Shown here in pieces: positions 7,492-11,725 of a stretch of 11,725 nucleotides of DNA. The first letter of the stretch is position 1; every line of letters starts with the position of its first letter. Both the position numbers and the translations under genes were made by a program. Below the pieces are notes generated by a model. It searched no databases, was not told the origin of the DNA, and saw only the letters and a list, made by a program, of their open reading frames with translations. The stretch covers positions 1-11,725 of the forward strand of contig CAMCIX010000017.1 in NCBI GenBank assembly GCA_945875045.1, read 5' to 3'. The stretch comes from an uncultured Clostridia bacterium. GTDB taxonomy: Bacteria; Bacillota; Clostridia; Oscillospirales; Acutalibacteraceae.

Positions 7492-8606
7492 GAACGTCTG
7501 CGGTTGCGGGAGTTGTTTTTGCGAATATCAACGATACATTGCTTAAAAAGCTTACCTCTAAAAGGTCGATGGCGTCGATTCCCTTCGGAGCAAGATACCG
7601 TTTAATAGATTTTCCCCTTTCAAACCTTGTAAATGCGGGCGTTTCCAGCGTGGGCATAATCACAAAGGAGAATTACCGCTCCCTTATGGACCATGTCGGC
7701 AACGGCGTGTATTGGGATCTTGACCGTAAAAACGGCGGACTTTATCTGCTTCCGCCCTATCTTACAAGCGGAACAAAGCGTTACAACGGCACGGTTGACG
7801 CGCTTCACGGCGCTATCGATTACATTGACCGCTGCAACGCGGAGTATATCGTGCTTTGCAATGCGGATACCATTGCTAATATCGACCTAAGCGAGGCGAT
7901 TAAGAGCCATATCGAGAAAAAGGCAGATGTGACAATTGTATACCACAAGGGTAAGCCGCCCGTTAACAACGCGGATCTTATGCTTTTTGAAATCGGCAGA
8001 GGAAAGCGGATTGAAAAAATCAACTTTGAAACCGAAACCGATGAGAATACCGATTATTTCGCGGGCAGTATGGTTATATCCCGCGAGCTGTTAATGACGC
8101 TTGTTAACGAAGCCTATTCCGACGGTCTGATAAGCTTTACGCGCGAAGTGCTTGCCAATATGACCGATAAGCTTAAGATTTACGGCTTTGAGCATAAGGA
8201 GTTTGTCGCGGTGCTTGACGGAACAGACGCTTATTACGACGCAAGTATGGCTCTGCTCGATACAAAGGTTCGCCGTCAGCTTTTCGGAACGGGACGTCCT
8301 GTCTTCACCAAAACCCGCGACGATATGCCCACCCGCTACGGAACCAAGGCGGAGGTTAAAAATTCTCTTATTGCCGACGGCTGCGTTATCAACGGCACGG
8401 TTAAAAACAGCGTGCTTTTCCGCGGCGTAACGGTTGAAAAGGACGCGGTGGTTGAAAACTGTATATTAATGCAGGAAACCGCCGTCGGAGCAGCGGCAAA
8501 TATCAAGAATGTAATATCCGATAAAAACGCCGTTATAGGCGAGGATATGGTTCTTAAGGGAACGCCCGAAAAATGCGTTTTCGTCAAGAAAAATCAGGTA
8601 CTTTAG
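7488..8606 (+). CDS. glgD: Glucose-1-phosphate adenylyltransferase, GlgD (non-catalytic/regulatory) subunit
   Basis: This 372-residue GlgC paralogue partners GlgC in Firmicutes ADP-glucose pyrophosphorylases. The fold is retained: [17 protein letters not shown] (31-47), [17 protein letters not shown] (75-91), and a C-terminal left-handed beta-helix (about 285-365; [20 protein letters not shown]). The catalytic signatures are lost. The AGGQGSRL loop of GlgC becomes [12 protein letters not shown] (11-22), and [10 protein letters not shown] becomes [10 protein letters not shown] (124-133). This fits the known picture, for example in Geobacillus, in which GlgD alone is nearly inactive but raises GlgC activity in the mixed tetramer. 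It overlaps glgC by 4 bp with an AGGAGG-like site (7474-7482 region) inside glgC. The last base of its TAG stop is also the first base of an inverted-repeat element; the C-terminus looks complete. Confidence 0.93.
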   Translation: MRTSAVAGVVFANINDTLLKKLTSKRSMASIPFGARYRLIDFPLSNLVNAGVSSVGIITKENYRSLMDHVGNGVYWDLDRKNGGLYLLPPYLTSGTKRYNGTVDALHGAIDYIDRCNAEYIVLCNADTIANIDLSEAIKSHIEKKADVTIVYHKGKPPVNNADLMLFEIGRGKRIEKINFETETDENTDYFAGSMVISRELLMTLVNEAYSDGLISFTREVLANMTDKLKIYGFEHKEFVAVLDGTDAYYDASMALLDTKVRRQLFGTGRPVFTKTRDDMPTRYGTKAEVKNSLIADGCVINGTVKNSVLFRGVTVEKDAVVENCILMQETAVGAAANIKNVISDKNAVIGEDMVLKGTPEKCVFVKKNQVL

Positions 8607-8876
8607 GCTGGCGAAAGTCGAACCCGTTACGGTTTGGGTATCTGCCTTTTCCCGCCGGCTTTGCACTCATTTTTGTAATACCGCGTATTCCTGCAAATTC
8701 GTGACTTTGCCGAACGAAAAAAGGCGGAGACACAAACTCTTCGACCTCCCATTTAGAAGAATTTTGATTCGGGCGAAGTCGAAGAATGAGGCAATACTGA
8801 CGTATTGCAAGTGATGAGACAAGTACGAACAAAATTATTCAAATGGTAGGCGTGACGGGTTCAACTCTCGTCAGCC
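8606..8876 (+). repeat. 271-bp imperfect palindromic element (MITE-like) between glgD and glgA
   Basis: The ends form a 26-base inverted repeat, 8606-8631 against 8851-8876: 24 of 26 positions pair, two of them as G-T wobbles. The symmetry continues inward. CTCAT (8666-8670) faces ATGAG (8814-8818). A small hairpin in the left arm, AATAC-cgc-GTATT (8677-8689), mirrors GCAATAC-tgac-GTATTGC (8791-8808) in the right arm at nearly the same distance from the ends. TCTTCGAC (about 8738-8745) and GTCGAAGA (about 8779-8786) form another inner pair. No transposase is encoded. This fits a MITE-type or other interspersed non-coding repeat, or a large structured RNA. No target duplication is obvious. This is the whole content of the 287-bp gap apart from the glgA ribosome binding site. 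Confidence 0.6.
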
Positions 8877-8880
8877 AAGA

Positions 8881-8885
8881 AAGGA
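8881..8885 (+). promoter_or_regulatory. Ribosome binding site that fixes the glgA start
   Basis: AAGGA at 8881-8885 lies 8 bases before the ATG at 8894 and just outside the right end of the inverted-repeat element. It supports the start at 8894 over the upstream in-frame ATG at 8843, which lies inside the repeat. Confidence 0.75.
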
Positions 8886-8893
8886 AACAGAAA

Positions 8894-10315
8894 ATGAAAG
8901 TTTTATTTGCTTCGAGCGAGGTTTTGCCCTTCGCTATGTCGGGCGGTCTTGCCGATGTTGCGGGCGCTTTGCCCAAGGCGCTTCGTCGCAGGTTTATAGG
9001 CTGTAGGGTGGTTATGCCGCTGTATGGCTGTATCAGCAACGAGCTGCGCGAGAAGATGACATTTATAAAGAGCATAACCGTTTCGGTTGCGTGGCGCAGA
9101 CAGTACTGCGGTATTTTTGAGGCGCACATCGACGGTATGATATACTACTTTATCGACAACAAGTATTATTTCGGAAGAGACGGGCTTTACGGCTATTATG
9201 ACGACGCCGAGCGCTACGCCTTTTTCTCCCGCGCGGTGCTGGATATTATTCCGCATATCGATTTTATCCCCGATATTATCCACTGCAACGATTGGCAGAC
9301 CGCGTTAGTACCCGTTTTTCTTAATACAATGTACCGAGGAAGCGAGGAATTTCGCAATATCAAAACGGTATTTACCATTCATAATATTCAGTATCAGGGA
9401 AAATACGGATTGGACCTTAACGGCGAGGTACTGGGAATCCCCTATGAAAGCCAGAGTATTATTGAATATGACGGCTGTGCAAACTTTATGAAGGGGGGAA
9501 TTCAGTGCGCCGATAAGATTACAACCGTTTCTCCCACCTATGCCAACGAGATTCTTAACCCCTATTATTCCCACGGGCTTGACAATATTCTTAAAAAGTT
9601 TACCTTTAAGCTTACGGGAATAGTAAACGGTATCGATTACGAGGTGTATAATCCCGAAACCGACCCGCTTATCTATAAAAATTTCGGGGTTGACGGATTA
9701 CAGGATAAGGCGTATAATAAGAAAATGCTGCAAAAGGAAATGGGACTGCCCGAGCTTGACGGTGTTCCCGTTATAGGAATGGTAACGCGGCTTGTAAAGC
9801 ATAAGGGACTTGACCTTGTTAAGCGCGTTTTCGAGGAGCTTTTACGTGCCGACCTGCAATTTGTAATTTTAGGCTCGGGGGAATGGGAGTTTGAAACCTT
9901 CTTCCACGAAATGGCGCAAAGGTATCCCGATAAGGTGGGACTTAAGCTCGGCTTTAATCCTCAGCTTGCCCACAGGATTTATGCGGGTGCGGATATCTTC
10001 TTAATGCCGAGCCAGAGCGAGCCCTGCGGTCTTGCGCAAATGGTTGCGCTCCGCTACGGTACGATTCCGATTGTAAGGGAAACAGGCGGTCTTAACGACA
10101 CCATTTCGGACAGCGGCGACGGCGAGGGTAACGGCTTTACCTTTAAGAACTATAACGCCCACGAAATGGAAAATTCGGTCTGGCGCGCAATAGCGGGCTA
10201 CGCCGATAAGGACGGCTGGGACATTTTGAGAAAACGCGCTATGAACTGCGATAACAGCTGGGGCAACTCGGCGAACGCATATATTAATCTGTATAAGGAA
10301 ATTGCCGGCGAATAA
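8894..10315 (+). CDS. glgA: Glycogen synthase (ADP-glucose), GT5
   Basis: It transfers glucose from ADP-glucose to the non-reducing end of alpha-1,4-glucan. Starting at 8894 it has 473 residues, close to the 477 of E. coli GlgA, and begins MKVLFASSEVLPFAMSGGLA as the family expects. Two Rossmann-like GT-B domains are visible. The N-terminal one has HCNDWQTALVP (130-140) and TIHNIQYQG (161-169). The C-terminal one has Arg299 and Lys304 in TRLVKHKGLDL, and Glu376 in PSQSEPCGL, followed by TGGLNDT (397-403). These align almost residue for residue with E. coli Arg300, Lys305 and Glu377. The conserved Lys of the KxGGL motif (E. coli Lys15) is Met15 here. An in-frame extension to 8843 would add 17 residues encoded largely by the repeat element, so I reject it. 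It is the last gene of the operon. Confidence 0.95.
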   Translation: MKVLFASSEVLPFAMSGGLADVAGALPKALRRRFIGCRVVMPLYGCISNELREKMTFIKSITVSVAWRRQYCGIFEAHIDGMIYYFIDNKYYFGRDGLYGYYDDAERYAFFSRAVLDIIPHIDFIPDIIHCNDWQTALVPVFLNTMYRGSEEFRNIKTVFTIHNIQYQGKYGLDLNGEVLGIPYESQSIIEYDGCANFMKGGIQCADKITTVSPTYANEILNPYYSHGLDNILKKFTFKLTGIVNGIDYEVYNPETDPLIYKNFGVDGLQDKAYNKKMLQKEMGLPELDGVPVIGMVTRLVKHKGLDLVKRVFEELLRADLQFVILGSGEWEFETFFHEMAQRYPDKVGLKLGFNPQLAHRIYAGADIFLMPSQSEPCGLAQMVALRYGTIPIVRETGGLNDTISDSGDGEGNGFTFKNYNAHEMENSVWRAIAGYADKDGWDILRKRAMNCDNSWGNSANAYINLYKEIAGE

Positions 10316-10329
10316 GCCGGCATTTTCTT
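10304..10329 (+). terminator. Short GC hairpin enclosing the glgA stop codon
   Basis: GCCGGC (10304-10309) and GCCGGC (10316-10321) form a perfect 6-bp stem; the 6-base loop GAATAA contains the glgA TAA stop. ATTTTCTT follows. This is a plausible but modest intrinsic terminator, perhaps allowing partial read-through into uppP 20 bp further on. Confidence 0.55.
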
Positions 10330-10348
10330 AGGCAATCGGAGGAACGTT

Positions 10349-11197
10349 ATGTTAGATATTTTGAAATCGGTTATTTTAGGCATTATTGAGGGAATTACCG
10401 AATGGCTGCCCATAAGCAGTACGGGTCACCTTATCTTAGCCGACGAGTTTATAAAGCTCGGAATGGGCGAGGAATTTAAGGAGATGTTCAACGTCGTAAT
10501 TCAGCTCGGCGCTATCTTGGCGGTAGTAGTTATCTTCTGGAAAAAGCTGTGGCCCTTTACGCTTGATAAGCGCAAAGGCTATAACTACATAACAAAGGGC
10601 GGCGGGATAATCAAGAAGGACATTATGGATATGTGGTTCAAGGTTATTGTCGCAATGCTCCCCGCGGCGATAGTCGGTATACCTCTTGACGATGTCTTTG
10701 AAAAGTATTTTCATAACTATATCGTTGTTTCCGCCGCGCTTATAATTTACGGCGTGCTGTTTATTTTTGTGGAGCGCCGCAACCGCGGTATAAAGCCTAA
10801 AATCAGCGGCATTTCGGAAATATCCTATAAGACCGCGCTTATAATAGGACTCTTTCAGGCGCTATCGCTAATCCCGGGTACCTCCCGCAGCGGCTCGACC
10901 ATTTTAGGAGCTATAATAATCGGCGTCTCCCGCGTTGCGGCGGCGGAGTTCAGCTTCTATCTCGCCGTTCCCGTTATGTTCGGCGCAAGCTTTATTAAGC
11001 TCTTAAAGTTCGGTCTTAACTTTACCTCCGCGGAGCTCACGGTTCTGCTTGTGGGTATGCTCACCGCATTTATTGTCTCGGTTCTTGTTATAAAATTCCT
11101 TATGAGCTATATCAGAAAGCACGATTTCACCGCCTTCGGCTGGTACAGAATCGTACTTGGCATAGTTGTGCTGACTTACTTCCTTGTTATTGCGTAG
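10349..11197 (+). CDS. uppP: Undecaprenyl-diphosphatase (BacA/UppP family)
   Basis: This is an integral membrane enzyme that removes a phosphate from undecaprenyl diphosphate, recycling the lipid carrier for peptidoglycan and other wall polymers and giving bacitracin tolerance. It has 282 residues, typical for the family. The first signature, GIIEGITEWLPISSTGH (11-27), contains the ExxxE pair (Glu14, Glu18) and the conserved Ser/His region. The second, LIPGTSRSGSTI (174-185), contains Arg180. Several hydrophobic segments are evident, including about 46-64, 98-112, 124-141, 162-176, 203-216 and 228-250, with the last near the C-terminus (268-282). The ATG follows a good CGGAGGA site (10337-10343). 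I see no promoter in the 27 bp after the glgA hairpin, so transcription may come through from the glg operon or from inside glgA. Confidence 0.94.
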   Translation: MLDILKSVILGIIEGITEWLPISSTGHLILADEFIKLGMGEEFKEMFNVVIQLGAILAVVVIFWKKLWPFTLDKRKGYNYITKGGGIIKKDIMDMWFKVIVAMLPAAIVGIPLDDVFEKYFHNYIVVSAALIIYGVLFIFVERRNRGIKPKISGISEISYKTALIIGLFQALSLIPGTSRSGSTILGAIIIGVSRVAAAEFSFYLAVPVMFGASFIKLLKFGLNFTSAELTVLLVGMLTAFIVSVLVIKFLMSYIRKHDFTAFGWYRIVLGIVVLTYFLVIA

Positions 11198-11206
11198 GTG
11201 TCTGAT

Positions 11207-11682
11207 ATGAAATTACTTATCGCGTCGGATATTCACGGCTCGGCGTATTACTGCCGTATGCTTGTTGATGTTTTGGAAAAAGAAAAGGCGGATAGGCTAT
11301 TACTGCTCGGCGATATTCTCTACCATGGTCCGCGTAACGATTTGCCGAAGGAGTACGCTCCTAAAAGCGTTATTTCAATCCTCAATCCCCTTAAAAACAA
11401 AATTTTCTGCGTTCGCGGCAACTGCGATACCGAGGTTGACCAGATGGTGCTCGATTTTCCCGTGCTTGCCGATTACGCGATAATACCTGTCGGAGAGCGC
11501 GTAATTTACGCTACCCACGGTCATATTTATAACGAAACAAAGCTCCCACCGCTCTGTGATGGGGATATACTTTTAAACGGTCACACCCATATACCGAAAT
11601 TCACCGAACACTCGGATTATGTTTATATGAACTGCGGCTCGGTTTCTATCCCGAAGGAGAACAGCCCGCACAGCTATATGAC
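11207..11682 (+). CDS. yfcE: YfcE-type metallophosphodiesterase, 3' truncated by contig end
   Basis: This is a calcineurin-like metallophosphoesterase; E. coli YfcE hydrolyses artificial phosphodiesters, with unknown natural substrate. 158 genuine residues are present, against 184 in E. coli YfcE, so about 25 C-terminal residues are missing. Metal-binding motifs are all present: SDIHGS (7-12, Asp8 and His10), GDILYHGPRN (35-44, Asp36), RGNCD (70-74, Asn72), THGH (103-106) and NGHTHIP (124-130). YHGPRNDLPKEYAP and RGNCDTEVDQM are strikingly close to the E. coli protein. The ATG at 11207 follows uppP by 9 bp with a weak AGGTG. The frame stays open to base 11725, but from 11683 it reads adapter sequence: the apparent tail CLLYTSPSPRDLST is artificial and should be removed. 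Confidence 0.88.
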
Positions 11683-11725
11683 CTGTCTCTTATACACATC
11701 TCCGAGCCCACGAGACCTCTCTACA
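11683..11725 (+). other. Illumina Nextera adapter read-through (non-biological)
   Basis: Bases 11683-11701 are exactly the 19-bp Tn5 mosaic end CTGTCTCTTATACACATCT. They are followed by CCGAGCCCACGAGAC (11702-11716), the rest of the Nextera read-2 adapter. Next comes CTCTCTAC (11717-11724), which I recall as the N707 i7 index, then A, the first base of the next adapter section. This is untrimmed library adapter at a contig end, not genomic DNA. Confidence 0.98.

Noticed and set aside
8840..8880. A tRNA gene ending in a T-arm-like sequence
   Set aside because: Only the T-arm-like hairpin is present; no paired acceptor stem, anticodon arm or D arm can be drawn from the upstream bases.
8843..8893. 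Upstream in-frame extension of GlgA starting at 8843
   Set aside because: The 17 extra residues are encoded mostly by the repeat element, there is no matching ribosome binding site, and the shorter form matches the family start and length.
11262..11483. Plus-strand frame of 73 codons near the window end
   Set aside because: It is out of frame with the clearly conserved yfcE coding sequence that covers the same bases.
1..11725. CRISPR arrays, toxin-antitoxin pairs, insertion sequences, rRNA
   Set aside because: No regularly spaced repeats, no transposase or toxin-like genes and no rRNA segments were seen on either strand.

Overview
The window looks like a chromosomal contig end from a Gram-positive, low-to-mid GC gut-type Clostridia, probably Oscillospiraceae/Ruminococcaceae. 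This rests on AAGGAGG-type ribosome binding sites, a lipoprotein signal on a GHL10/YngK-type protein, the Firmicutes-specific GlgC + GlgD pair, and codon use mixing AT-rich and GCG/GGC codons. The taxonomic placement is inference from gene content. All confident genes lie on the + strand.

Region 1 (1-2844) is the end of a phage-type structural module: the C-terminal part of a portal protein, a small connector-like protein, and a 684-residue protein resembling the gp10-type tail hub/DNA-stabilisation proteins of podoviruses. No coat, scaffold, integrase or attachment site is visible. A putative glycoside hydrolase lipoprotein (2862-4061) follows 17 bp later with its own strong ribosome binding site and appears to be co-transcribed. 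Two hairpins then end the unit; the second (4150-4197) is a clear intrinsic terminator.

Region 2 (4228-10329) is a glycogen biosynthesis operon, glgB-glgC-glgD-glgA. A near-consensus promoter with an extended -10 (4228-4256) and a roughly 70-nt leader with a GC hairpin precede it. GlgC and its degenerate paralogue GlgD make ADP-glucose, GlgA polymerises it into alpha-1,4-glucan, and GlgB branches the chain. glgC and glgD overlap by 4 bp. glgD and glgA are separated by a 271-bp imperfect palindrome (8606-8876) that looks like a MITE-type or other interspersed inverted-repeat element. glgA ends in a small GC hairpin that encloses its stop codon. No glycogen phosphorylase or debranching enzyme is in the window.

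Region 3 (10349-11725) carries uppP (undecaprenyl-diphosphatase) and a YfcE-type phosphodiesterase gene. The latter is cut by the contig end. The last 43 bases are not genomic: they are Illumina Nextera adapter read-through, comprising the mosaic end, the read-2 adapter, an 8-base index matching N707, and one further adapter base.

I found no convincing new biological system. The points most worth a second look are the adapter artefact, the inverted-repeat element inside the glg operon, the coat-less phage module joined to a hydrolase lipoprotein, and the Lys15-to-Met change in GlgA.
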